The position numbers and the translations under genes were made by a program. Of a DNA stretch of 64,000 nucleotides, positions 9,734 to 19,747 are shown in pieces (the stretch's first letter is position 1; each line of letters starts with the position of its first letter). This stretch comes from Canna indica. Lineage: Eukaryota > Streptophyta > Magnoliopsida > Zingiberales > Cannaceae. The DNA lies in NCBI GenBank assembly GCA_034359265.1, contig CP136890.1:54677501-54741500 (forward strand), given 5' to 3'. The notes under the pieces were generated by a model, which was given only the letters and a program-made list of their open reading frames with translations, had not been told where the DNA came from and did not search any database.

Positions 9734-9817
9734 TGACCTACTCAAGTACCACCGGGGGAAGCAAAAACCCCCTCAACAAATATTCGCAGTTATCTTAATT
9801 AGTTTTTCTTTTTGCAG
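9734..9817 (+). promoter_or_regulatory. Intron-3'-end-like sequence before the downstream viral ORF
   Basis: The spacer ends with a pyrimidine-rich stretch followed by a canonical acceptor (TTTTTCTTTTTGCAG, next base G at 9,818). The following frame is open across this boundary and has no ATG until 9,841. In rice tungro bacilliform virus the last ORF is expressed from a spliced RNA, so a similar arrangement is plausible. The donor site would lie in missing 5' viral sequence and cannot be checked here. Confidence 0.45.
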
Positions 9818-9840
9818 GATTGCTTTTGAAGGTTCTCAAG

Positions 9841-10275
9841 ATGATTCTTGATGACTTGAAGAAACTGGCAGACTCAACCCGAGGTACATATGCAACTACC
9901 AGGAAGGCAATAATGACTGCACAACATTGGGCAGTCTTAGGTGGAGCAACCGGGCTCGAAGAACTGGAAAGGCTCACTGGAAAAATCCTATTCCAGAACC
10001 CGCGAATAATGGACACGGAAGATGAATGGGCCCACAAAATATATAAAATCCACAGTTCACAAACTCAGAGGACCATTGGAGAATTAGAGAAACTGTTAGC
10101 CATGGCTTATCTACAGAAAGCCAGATTGGAACAAGCTGCTCCCACAGATAATTATGCATCCGATGCACTACAACCCGTGAACCACCATATTCAAAATCTA
10201 GAACAGTGTCATAAGATGCTAACTAGCAGCAGAAGCAGTAACACCTACTGTAACATCCGATTTGACCCAAGGTAA
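9841..10275 (+). CDS. Downstream ORF of the endogenous pararetrovirus, function unknown
   Basis: About 144 residues from the first ATG; open upstream to the splice-like site at 9,818. The protein is mostly helical-looking and charged (ILDDLKKLADSTRG, EELERLTGKIL, TIGELEKLLAMAYLQKARLE), with no membrane segment and no motif I can name. It sits between the polyprotein and the viral intergenic region, the position of ORF4 in tungroviruses and of small extra ORFs in some other genera. It has no internal stop. I do not assign a function. Confidence 0.6.
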   Translation: MILDDLKKLADSTRGTYATTRKAIMTAQHWAVLGGATGLEELERLTGKILFQNPRIMDTEDEWAHKIYKIHSSQTQRTIGELEKLLAMAYLQKARLEQAAPTDNYASDALQPVNHHIQNLEQCHKMLTSSRSSNTYCNIRFDPR

Positions 10276-10745
10276 CTGATGGAGACCGGGCGTCCTAACT
10301 GATGGAGACTAGACACCACTGCCAAAACCAATAATGCAACGATGACGCAGAAGATACCCTCGAGTACAATAATGCAAGACTTTTGAGCTGTAAGATAAGA
10401 TAGAAGGACATCTTGTACAGTAACCTTTCTATCGTATGTGTGAAAAAAGAATCTCTCAACTGTAGAACGCTAATAATTAAGTGGACGATGGGGCCCCATG
10501 AGCACCCGCACTCAATTATTAAGCTTCTTCGAGAGGCTTCTCTATGTCTATATAAGGATTTAGACTTGGAGTTGCAGAACACACTTCAGAGCGAAGGAGT
10601 TCTACTTCTCCCTTTTGTACTACCTCTTCAGTAAATCTTTTAAGCTTTCAAGCTTTCATCACCTTTCCTCAATATTGTTCTCGCATTCTTCGTAATCAAC
10701 GAACCGTATTGAGAAGACGCTTAAATTCGCACAATTGAAGGTCTC
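10276..10745 (+). promoter_or_regulatory. Pararetroviral intergenic promoter region (partial)
   Basis: Non-coding sequence after the last viral ORF. It carries a TGACGCAG word like an as-1 half-site (about 10,343), a GATA-type word (GTAAGATAAGATAG, about 10,391) and a strong TATA box, CTATATAAGGA (about 10,549-10,559). TATATAAGGA is the form usual in badnavirus promoters. A CT-rich leader follows, and viral-like sequence ends before any tRNA-Met primer site. Confidence 0.65.
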
Positions 10746-11729
10746 CCAGGAGTAGTCGCGGTATTTTGAGCATGTCTCCCTAATCATAACTCCGATCAGG
10801 GCGTGTGAGTACTAGTTGGAAATCTAAGAGGAAGATCTACAACTTTGCTATTTTTCACTCTTTCAGAATCAGTCCGAAAGCTGGTCCAAATCAGCTTGAA
10901 ATAAATTGTGGAGAATCAAGTTAGTTTTTGGTTTATCCTTTTTGTTCTAGTTGATTGATTTTTGATTTCTTTGTTGTGTAATTGTTTCAAGTCAAAATGA
11001 AAGAAAAAAATAAGAAGAAGAAAAAAGAAAAAAATCGACAAAAGAAGGGAAGAAGAAAAAGAAGAAAAGGAAGGTTTGGCAAAAGAAGAGAGGAGAATAA
11101 AGTAGTAAGAAAATTCGGATTTTGTGGAGAAAAAAAAGGAAAGGAGAAAAGGAAAAGAAATTTCCTACAATAATCCATATCTTACTCTCCTACCAAAAAA
11201 GTTTTTATTCTCCTATCATAATTCATATCTTTCACTTTTCATACCTAGCCATATTTCTAGTTTTCCCGTCTTTCCTAATCATCCTCTATTTTCTATTGTC
11301 TTGTATCCAACCCTTATTCTTGCCCAACACGAAATTTTTGCTTTCCTTTTTTTTCTTGCCTTAATCGTTCCCTTCCTTAGTTTTCCTATTATTTTCTTTC
11401 TTGAGTGCTTCTAATTGTTTGCAATAGTTTCTTTTAGTGAAAAGGTGCTTGTTATTGGGAAATTGCTACTTGTTGCTAGTTCTTGTGTTGTTGATAAGCT
11501 TGAAAGAATACTTTGAGACAAGATCTAAAGAGTGGAAAAAGGCAAGAGTGGTGAGATCAATAGAGGGTAAACGCCATTGAATTGAGGGACATTAGCGGAG
11601 TGTTACATTTTCATTTAGTGAAACACGTGAGGGAGTTTGGTGAGGTTCCAATTTGATTTCGGTTACTAACCTTCGCTTTGCAGCAAAATCATTTCTCATT
11701 CTAGTGACAAAGAAAGATAGGATTCAGGT
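10746..11729 (+). other. Leader of gypsy element B1
   Basis: Non-coding. It resumes the gypsy element after the viral fragment and runs to the gag ATG. Contents: a purine tract at about 10,996-11,163, then a pyrimidine-rich part to about 11,400. A lysine-rich frame through the purine tract is a composition artefact. Confidence 0.6.
10996..11163 (+). repeat. Long purine (A/G) tract
   Basis: About 170 bases that are more than 85% A or G, followed by about 230 pyrimidine-rich bases. Strand-asymmetric and low complexity. Confidence 0.8.
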
Positions 11730-12770
11730 ATGGAGCAAGGTAGACCCATGATCACTTTAGAAGCATTGGTTGGCCACATAAAGCGGCTTAGTGTGGTGGT
11801 ACAAGACTTGTATGACCGAATGGAGGGGAATGAGCAAAGTTTTAAACAACAAACTAGTGCAACCACAAGAGGATGTGGTAACAAGCCTAAATGAGTTTAT
11901 ATGCATGAGATGGATGCAGAATCGGATTGGATGAAGATGAGGCTGACACGACTAGGCCTTGGAGAAAAGTAGATGCAAGGGGTACAAGAGATGCAAGAGA
12001 CAACAATTTGAACTCCATAAAGATGAAGATTCTGGAGTTTAAAGGAAGGAATGACGTTGCTACATACTTGGAGTGGGAAAGGAAGGTAGATATGATATTT
12101 GAATGTCACAATTACACCGAAGAAAAGAAAGTGAAGCTAGTTGCCGTTGAGTTCACCGGTTATGCCTTGGTTTAGTGGGACCAATTCTTGATTTCTAGAA
12201 GAAGAAGTGGAGAGGGATATATTGCTTCATGAGCTGAGATGAAAAGGATTATGAGGAAGTGTTTTGTGCCTTCTTATTACTATAGGAATCAACACCAAAA
12301 GCTTCAAAGGATGTATCAAGGTACCAAGTCCTTTAAAGATGATCATAAGGAGATGAAGATGACCATGATCAAAGTTAATATTGTGGAGGATAGAGAGGCT
12401 ACCATGGCAAGATTCCTTAATGGTTTGAATAGAGAGATATCAGATGTTGTTGAACTACAACACTATGTGGAGCTAGAGGATATGGTCAACATGGCTATGA
12501 AGGTTGAAAGGCGGCTTAAGCGAGGACTACTACAAGGGAAACCATTGGTTCAAGCAAAACATGGGGTTCTAAGTGGTCTAAGCAAGATGAGAAGTCAAGA
12601 ACCAAGCCTAGCTTCGATGTGAGAGATTCAGCCAATATGAAAAGTGACAAAGCTGAGACCCAAGCTACTCCAATTACCTCCAATTCAACACAAAGGAAGC
12701 AATATATCAAGTGTTTTTAAGTGTCTGGGCAGGGGTCACATGGCAAGTCAATGTCCAAATAAAAGAGTCA
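11730..12770 (+). pseudogene. Family B gypsy gag, degenerate
   Basis: Starts ATGGAGCAAGGTAGACCC. The middle matches plant gypsy gag: IKMKILEFKGRNDVATYLEW and KVDMIFECHNYTEEKKVKL (about 12,018-12,150), then ATMARFLNGLNREI and VELQHYVELEDMVNMAMKVE (about 12,400-12,510). The CCHC knuckle before 12,770 (C-x2-C-x4-H-x4-C) is broken by one extra T at about 12,712-12,720. At least three stops and two frame changes. Nonfunctional. Confidence 0.8.
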
Positions 12771-13146
12771 TGATACTCAACAATGAAGGTGAACTTGAAA
12801 GTGAACGTTAAAGTGATCCAGATCATAATGAGTTGTACAAAGATATGCCTCTATTGGAAGATATTTCGGAAGTCTATGCATGATAGGTTCCATAATAGGT
12901 GCACTTTGAGCTTAAACGACATAAAGTTTACTTTGGCACCTTTGACACCAAAGGAAGTGTATGAAGACCAAACTCGGATGATGTAGCGCTTTGAAGAAAA
13001 GAAGTAAAGAGAGGTCAAGAACAATGTCAATGAGAGTGAGAGAGAGAAAATAGAACTGGTGAAAAAAAGATGTAAAAGAGGCCGAAAATAAAAGAACACA
13101 AATCAATGGCCCAATTGTGAGTGATAACTAAAGAGAGATAACAAAA

Positions 13147-14640
13147 ATGAGGCAAAGTTTCGACGCAAAAGAGAGGGAAATAAAGCATGCTCTTAATGGG
13201 TGGAAAAAGCTTTTCTTGATTATGTTTAAAGATGTTTACCTAACTTTGCATAAAGCTAATCAAAATTTATCTAGTGTTGTTCTTTCTTTTTTACAGGAAT
13301 ATGAAGATGTATTTTCGGATGACTTGCCTAAAGGATTGCCACCCTTGAGAGGCATAGAACACCAAATTGACTTTGTACCCTAATCCACAATTTCGAACCA
13401 ACCAACATATAGAGCAAACCCAAATGAAACTAAAGAGCTTCAAAGACAAGTAGAACAGTTGCTTGACAAAGGACTTGTGAGGGAAAGCCTTAGTCCATGT
13501 GTTGTTTCGTTTCTCTTAGTGCCTAAAAACGATGGTTCATGATGCAAGGGTGTTGATTGTAGAGCCGTTAACAAGATTACAGTAAAGTATCGCCATCTCA
13601 TACCTAGGTTAGATGATATGCTTGATGAGTTGCATGGTGCTACCATATTTACTAAGATTGACTTGAATAGTGGTATCATCAAATTCACATGAAACTGGGT
13701 GATGAATGGAAAACTTTATTTAAAACTAAATATGGTTTGTATGAGTGGTTGGTAATGCTATTTGGTTAAACTAATGCACCTAGTACATTCATGAGATTGA
13801 TTAATCGTGTTTTGCGAGAATTTCTTGGTAAATTTGTTGTTGTGTACTTTGATGATATCTTCATTAGATGAAAATGTTATACATATCAAATCTATTTTAG
13901 ATGTTTTAAGAAAACAAAAGTTGTATGTTAATGCTAAAAAGTGTGATTTTTGCATGGACAAACTTGTTTTCTTGGGATTTGTTGTTAGTGCTAATGGAAT
14001 TGAGGTTGATGATGCAAAGGTTAAGGCTATTCAAGAATGGCCTTCACCAAAGTCCCATTAGTGAGGTTAGGAGCTTCCATGGCTTAGCTAGTTTTTATAA
14101 GTGGTTTGTTCAAGACTTTAGCATAGTTGTTGCACCCTTGAATGAAATTGTAAAGAAAGAATTTGGTTTTAAGTGGGGCGAGGCTCAAGAGGATGCATTT
14201 AACTTGTTAAAAGAGAAATTGTGTTTTGCTCCTATTTTGAAATTACCATATTTTGCTAAAATTTTTGAAGTAGAATGTGGTGCTTCCCGGATTGGTATAG
14301 GTGTTGTTTTGATGCAGGAAAAGAAGTTGATTGCCTACTTTAGTGAGAAACTAAAAAGGAGCTCAACTTAACTATTCCACCTATAAGAAGGAGTAGTATG
14401 CTTTGGTGAGAGCTTTGGAGATGTAGCAACACTACTTGTTGTCAAAGGAGTTTGTGATTCACACCGACCACAAATAACTCAAGTACTAGAAAGGAAAATG
14501 TAAGTTGAACAAGCAACATGCAAAATGGGTGGAATTCATTGAAACCTTTCCATATGTGATCTAGTACAAGAAAGGTAAGGAAAATGTAGTGGTTGATGCA
14601 CTATCTAGAAGGTATGCATTGATCTCTACTATTAGTGCTA
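13147..14640 (+). pseudogene. Family B gypsy reverse transcriptase and RNase H, degenerate
   Basis: Contains YEDVFSDDLPKGLPPLRGIE (about 13,300), DKGLVRESLSPC (about 13,468), YFDDIF as the RT catalytic box (about 13,842), AKKCDFCMDKLVFLGFVVS (about 13,933) and an RNase H start (AQEDAFNLLKEKL, about 14,188). Stops interrupt every block, including one just after the catalytic box. The integrase zinc-binding segment is missing where the following LTR was inserted. The protease region (about 12,780-13,146) is not recognisable. Confidence 0.8.
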
Positions 14641-14680
14641 AATAATTAGGCTTTGAGCAAATTAAAGACTTGTAGGCAAT

Positions 14681-16031
14681 TGTCACACCCCAACTCAGGG
14701 TCGTGTGACCGGCTAGGGTCTATGTCCTACCTTAAAGCCTACTACATACTCTGACTAACGAGTAACCAAAAACACATAAATAGAAACAACGATGCAGCTT
14801 TATTTGAATTTCAAGAAAGTTCACAATTTTTATAAAAAGGAAAGGTTGCTAACATGATCACAATATCAAACAACTCGAGTTCAAAGTCGAATACATGCTT
14901 TTAAAACAACAACTCTCTGTGTACGAAAACAACAGTCCTAGACCTCTAGACTATGACTACTGGACGCCACTACTAGATCGACGCCACTGCCTGCCCTCCA
15001 GCTGCACCATGACTCCAAGCTTCATCTCACTGATCGGGCTCTGCAAAACAAGAAAAGTAAACCGTGAGCCCACATGGGACTCAGTGAGCAGTTCTTTCGA
15101 ACCTCCACGAAAATCTCCAATAATCACATATATATATAAGGCAGCATAATATATAGTTAGGGGTATGATTTGCTTCTGATATGACAACCGACCTCAAGGG
15201 TCGTTCTCTATATAACATATATACATACAACCGGCTATAACAGCCCAACTTAGCCACATGACACCCGGACCTTGGGGCCTGCTCATGATCTAATGGTTCG
15301 GCTCTAACCAGCCCTACCACACAAACATAGTATCATACTAGCCGCACGGCCTACATAACACACAAGTAAAACAGAGCAATCTCCGGATCATCGACTAGGG
15401 TGGTCTACTAGTCTCCGGACACCTACCGGATTAGGGATAGCTAGTCCTACCCAACTGGGGTCTGGCTCCTAGCGGGCCCGCTGGTGAACCACGAGATCCA
15501 AATCACTGGCCGAGTCAAGCATTAGTCATTCCAACTATTCATGCTTCTCGGCTGACCACCACAATCACATCACACAAGTAAAGTGTCCTAGGGTTTCCAT
15601 ATTTAAAATCTCAGGTGTCCGCCCGTTCTGAGCCTTTTGTTTCGACCGTATCATGCGCACACTATTGTTCGCAGAATGTTTCGTAGGTGTGAGACCTAAC
15701 TCGTCTACTTTTGAGTATCCATAACTAACATGCACCTTATAATTTCATGCAAATCATCTAGCGTCATATGCTACCTTGGCTAATGAAAACTACATGTCAT
15801 AGACTTGGAAATGCACCCAATAAGAATACCATACAGCTTATAAGCTATAAATAAATTACTTCACATCACCCACTATGTATAGCCACATGATTCAATGATA
15901 AAGAATTTAAATTCTGCATTAAACCAATAATTCAACAAGGAAATAATTTATCTAACATGGTAAAAGTATCACCAAATTTCAGAATTTAAAGAGGGAAGAT
16001 CTAAGGATGGTTACTATCCTACCTTTCTACA
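14681..16031 (-). repeat. Family C-like LTR inside gypsy pol
   Basis: Plus strand begins TGTCACACCCCAACTC, the reverse complement of the family C LTR end (GAGTTGGGGCCTGACA at 23,099-23,114). Blocks at 14,990-15,150 match the reverse complement of 22,620-22,830, and 15,480-15,560 matches 29,400-29,540. The outer end, near TTTCTACA, is divergent, so this is a related subfamily. Flanks do not show a clean duplication (GCAAT / AATCA). The gypsy integrase HHCC segment is missing at the site, so a deletion accompanied or followed insertion. Confidence 0.7.
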
Positions 16032-16404
16032 AATCAAATCTAAGTTCATGCCACATGGTTTATATACTCCTTTACCTACTGCACCTCGGATGGATATTAA
16101 TATGGACTTTGTTTTAGGACTGCCTAGAACTAAGAGAGAAAAAGATAGCATATTTGTTGCTATTGGCAGATTTTCTAAGATGACACTTCATTGCATGTCA
16201 TAAAATAGTTGATGTAACAAACATTGCTAATTTATTCTTTCAAGAAATTGTATGGTGTTCCTAGTACTATTGTGTCTAATCATGATGTAAGGTTTCTTAG
16301 TCATTTTTGGCATGTTTTGTGGGGTAAACTTGGTACTAAACTTCTTTATTCTACTACTTGTCATCCACAAACTGGTGGATAAATGGAAGTGGTTAATAGA
16401 ACAC
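16032..16404 (+). pseudogene. Family B gypsy integrase core fragment
   Basis: Reads [10 protein letters not shown] (about 16,049), [15 protein letters not shown] with the first Asp of the DDE core, then after frameshifts the segment of the type HPQTGG...VNRTL (about 16,362-16,404). Interrupted at NRTL by a MITE. Several stops. Confidence 0.75.
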
Positions 16405-16513
16405 TAGTGGTATGTTTGCTTCATTGGATATGATAGGATATGATTGGATATGAATCTTTTAAATCCGATGTACATCAGATATTATATTAATTTTATATTA
16501 TTCTAATTCTAAT

Positions 16514-18176
16514 TGTTGGCCTAAGATTTTCAACCATGGTCTTAATCTTGATTTGATGATAACAAACAAGGAACTAATAATTTCATGGTGAGTTATTTTT
16601 AGGTTCCATATCGGTTAGCGCACGACGTCCGCGATCGGAAAAATTGAAGAAATCGAAGAAAATGGCAAGGACGCTCGTCGATGCTCGGGATTCTTCGGGA
16701 AGTTGAAGTTTAGGTCTAGGGTGTCTAGCATATGTTGTAAATCCTCATGATGATGCATAAGAACCCAAAAACCAAACCCGAACCCCAAAAATATGAAAAA
16801 CCGGCAAATTAAAAAATGACCTTGGAATTCACTAAACCTAGGGAGCTCCTTGGAGGGCTATATGACCTAGACATTTTCTTGCCACAAAAAATGCCAGTAA
16901 TTGTTCCTTGGGTAAAACCTAGATAGCGAGGTATTTTAAAGGAATTTTTGGAACTCTTTAGCATACCCATATTTGATTCGGGAGATTAGAAAATTTTCAT
17001 TTTCCGAAAATTTGTACTAGACCCCAAAAACTAGATATTGATTCTTAAGGATTTTGGTTTTCTAGATATTTTTATTGAATCCAAATGGGGGGTACGTAAT
17101 CCTTATATAACATTTATGTTTTAAAGTTATTAACTTAAAGTTAAGAAATGTTATATAAGTAGACTTAGCGAAGACGGAACCAGAAATGAGCAAACAAGCA
17201 GAAAAACCAGCCTAAGTAATTTGCCTTGCCCAGGTTCGGTCGATTGACTTCTCGACTGACGATATTTTGGTTGACCAAACGTTGCCCAGAACGGGCAGAA
17301 CGCCTTCGGTCGCTCAGCGATCGCTCGATCGATCGACCGACGATCAACCGGCAAGCGATCGGGCGTCGCCAATGGGCAGAAATCAGCCTGTTGATGAGCC
17401 ATTCCGTTTGGGGGGTTATAAATACCCACCCCAAACTCTCTTCCAAGCCTTCAATGATGCTTCTAAGCCACAAAGAGCCACTCCTTGCATCTCTACAAGA
17501 ATTCTTGAGCCATCTTTTCAAAGAGCCCTAGTTTTGATCTCCATTTGTTGATTTAGCCTTCAAGCTTCATAGATTCATCTTCTCAAAGGCATCAAGAGGA
17601 CTAGGGAGTTTCTTTTGGAGCTAAGTACTTGTTGTTTGATTTATTGCTCCAATTGTTATTGTATTTTGTTGTTTATTTTGATTGTATATCAAGTGTGTAA
17701 ACCTAGGTTTCTAGGTTTGATTGAGTTGGTGGTTGCCTTGGTGTTAAGGCTTAAATCCACCATTGTAAACTTAGTTTGCTAGGATTAGTTGAGTTGTCCT
17801 TAGGTTGAGATAGGGGAGTGCTCTCGGTAGGAAGGCGGGATACTTCCGGGTGTGGAAGTGCCTTCGGTTTGAGAGCGGAGATTTTTCGGTGTAAAGTCCT
17901 GGTTGTAAGGAAACTAATTAATCTAGTTAAACTAGTTTGGAAATTCTAAGCGGGGTGCTTAGGTAGTGGAGTAGGCAATGGGGCCGAACCACTATAAATC
18001 ATTGTGTTAGCGTTGTCTCTCTTGTATTTGCTTAATTGTCTTATTTATTACTTTCGCTTGCTATTTGAATTTGTTAATTACCTAAGTAATCAGTAAACGA
18101 TTAAAACCGGAACTAGGCAAAAAGATTAGATAACACACTATTCATCCCCCCTTCTAGTGTGGCCATTCCACCAACA
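16514..18176 (+). repeat. Family A solo LTR (1,663 bp)
   Basis: TGTTGGCCTAAG...CACCAACA, inserted in the MITE. Immediate flanks CTAAT and CTATT are near-identical 5-base words. The same LTR end with the same downstream flank recurs at 41,502/41,503, so this copy belongs to a duplicated segment. Inside: palindromic TCGA array at 17,226-17,350, TATA box at 17,417. Confidence 0.8.
17226..17424 (+). promoter_or_regulatory. Family A LTR promoter: TCGA palindrome array and TATA box
   Basis: TATAAATA at 17,417-17,424 preceded by G-rich GGGGGGT. Upstream at 17,226-17,350 lies a cluster of overlapping palindromes (CGATCGATCGACCGACGATC and similar). The same two-part arrangement occurs in the other family A LTRs (TATA at 33,122-33,129 and 39,505-39,512 minus; 44,586-44,593 plus; 49,058-49,065 minus; 56,680-56,687 plus), each with the TCGA cluster on the upstream side. 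Confidence 0.6.
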
Positions 18177-18269
18177 CTATTCTTATCTAATCAATGCACT
18201 AAACAAACAACGATTCAAATCCATATCTTATCCTATCTCCCTTAATTCTCTGAAGCAAACAAGCACTAG

Positions 18270-19060
18270 GATATTTGTCAAGGGCTGTTGTAGGTAAGAA
18301 TTTAAAGACATGGGAAGTTTGTTTACCTTTTGATGAATTTGCTTACAATAGAAGTGTTCATTCCTCCACTAACTATTCACACTTTGAAATTGTGTATGGA
18401 TTTAATTCATTGACTGTTTGAAATTTAATGTCGAGATTAAAAGTATAGATGGACAAAAGAAGGTAGAATTGGTGAAATCTATACATGAGAAAGCAAGGCT
18501 GCAATTTTAGAAGAGATACCAAGCGGTTGCACAAAGCAGGGTTAATAGAACACCGCAAGCTAGTGACCTTTGAACCCGGTGATTGGGTTTGAGTTCATAT
18601 AAGGAAAGAAAGATTCCCAACTCAAAGGATGTCTAAGTTGGATCCTATAGGAGACGGGCCATTTCAAGTCTTGGCCAATATCAATGACAATGCTTACAAG
18701 ATAGATTTACCATGTGAGTGTGGTGTAAGTGCTACTTATAATGATTCTGATCTTTCTCCTTTTGATGTTTTAGATTCATGGACGATTCCTTTTGAGGAGG
18801 GAGGGAATAATGCTAGCACGAAAGTAAGCTATGGAGCTAGCATGGAGAGGAGTTCAAGGCCTAGAGATGAGTTAGAAGTTCCACAAGGTCCAATCACTAG
18901 ATCCATGTTCAACAAGCTTAGAGAAGCTTATCAAGCTTATGTGCAACGTTTGGTGAGCAAGGAACTTAAAGATTCAATTCAATGGAGCTTGCTTGGAGAT
19001 GAAGAACAAGTCCATTATGTCACTCTTATTGGACTTGTAATAAACAACCATGAAGATTAG
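18270..19060 (+). pseudogene. Family B gypsy integrase C-terminal part, first copy
   Basis: Begins [20 protein letters not shown] and continues [13 protein letters not shown], then GDGPFQVL, INDNAYKIDLP and PFDVLDSW...NPFEEGG-type tail; the last 143 codons (18,629-19,060) are open and end before where the LTR should start. A few stops upstream. The tail shares GPITRS with plant gypsy elements lacking a chromodomain. Nearly identical to 41,592-42,386. Confidence 0.8.
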
Positions 19061-19680
19061 CCTTCTAGCTTCATAGATTCATCTTCTCAAAGGCATCAAG
19101 AGGACTAGGGAGTTTTTTTTGGAGCTAAGTACTTTTTGTTTGATTTATTGCTCCAATTGTTATTGTATTTTGTTGTTTATTTTGATTATATATCAAGTGT
19201 GTAAACCTAGGTTTCTAGGTTTGATTGAGTTGGTGGTTGCCATGGTGTTAAGGCTTAAATCCACCATTGTAAACATGGTTTGCTAGGATTAGTTGAGTTG
19301 TCCTTAGGTTGAGGTGAGATAGTGCTCTCGGTAGGAAGGAGGGATACTTCCGGGTGTGGAAGTGCCTTCGGTTTGAGAGCGGAGACTTTTCGGTGTAAAG
19401 TCTTCATTATAAGGAAACTAATTAATCTAGTTAAACTAGTTTGGAAATTCTAAGCGGGGTGCTTAGGTAGTGGAGTAGGCATTGGGGCCGAACCACTATA
19501 AATCATTGTGTTAGCGTTGTCTCTCTTGTATTTGCTTAATTCTCTTATTTATTACTTTCGCTTGCTATTTGAATTTGTTAATTCCCTAAGTAATCAAGTA
19601 AATGATTAAAACCGGAATTAGGCAAAAAGATTAGATAAAACACTATTCACCCCCCCTCTTGTGTGGTCATTTCACCAACA
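19057..19680 (+). repeat. Partial 5' LTR of family A element A1
   Basis: Matches 17,555-18,176 of the solo LTR but starts abruptly in the LTR interior (AGCCTTC...CTTCATAGATTCATC). The left border is fused to the gypsy stop region at a shared TTAGCC/GATTAG word, a microhomology join. Ends ACCAACA and is followed by a primer-binding site. Confidence 0.8.
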
Positions 19681-19700
19681 ATTGGTATCAGAGCGGGCCG
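19681..19700 (+). promoter_or_regulatory. Primer-binding site of family A element A1
   Basis: TTGGTATCAGAGCGGGCC directly after the LTR end CCAACA; initiator tRNA-Met type. The same word follows the LTR at 57,453 and, in reverse, at 38,710-38,726. Confidence 0.85.
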
Positions 19701-19747
19701 TAGATTGAGATTTCACCATCTCTCCTACACTTTGTTTCGATCTGGAA

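Larger units (their letters stand above)
7320..10745 (+). mobile_element. Endogenous pararetrovirus fragment (Caulimoviridae, badnavirus-like)
   Basis: A contiguous piece of a pararetroviral genome: end of protease, reverse transcriptase, RNase H, a long C-terminal extension, a separate downstream ORF and part of the intergenic promoter region. Movement protein, coat protein, upstream small ORFs and the tRNA primer site are absent. Both borders lie in the leader of gypsy element B1 and are placed only to within about 30 bases. The frames are nearly uninterrupted, in contrast to the surrounding gypsy. The pattern resembles badnavirus/tungrovirus genomes; the genus cannot be set without a phylogeny. 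Confidence 0.85.
16408..18266. mobile_element. Small MITE in the integrase, itself split by a family A LTR
   Basis: Left part 16,408-16,513, right part 18,182-18,266, about 190 bases in total. Left end TGGTATGTTTGCTTCATTGG, right end reverse complement GTGCTTGTTTGCTTCA; internal GGATATGATAGGATATGA pairs with TATCTTATCCTATC. Flanked by TAG on both sides (16,405-16,407; 18,267-18,269). Removing it restores the gypsy reading [19 protein letters not shown], confirming the boundaries. A 3-bp TAG duplication suits PIF/Harbinger (Tourist-like) MITEs. Confidence 0.7.

Noticed and set aside
10982..11173. Lysine/arginine-rich open frame (and its phenylalanine-rich reverse)
   Set aside because: Direct consequence of the A/G tract; no conserved residues or homologue.
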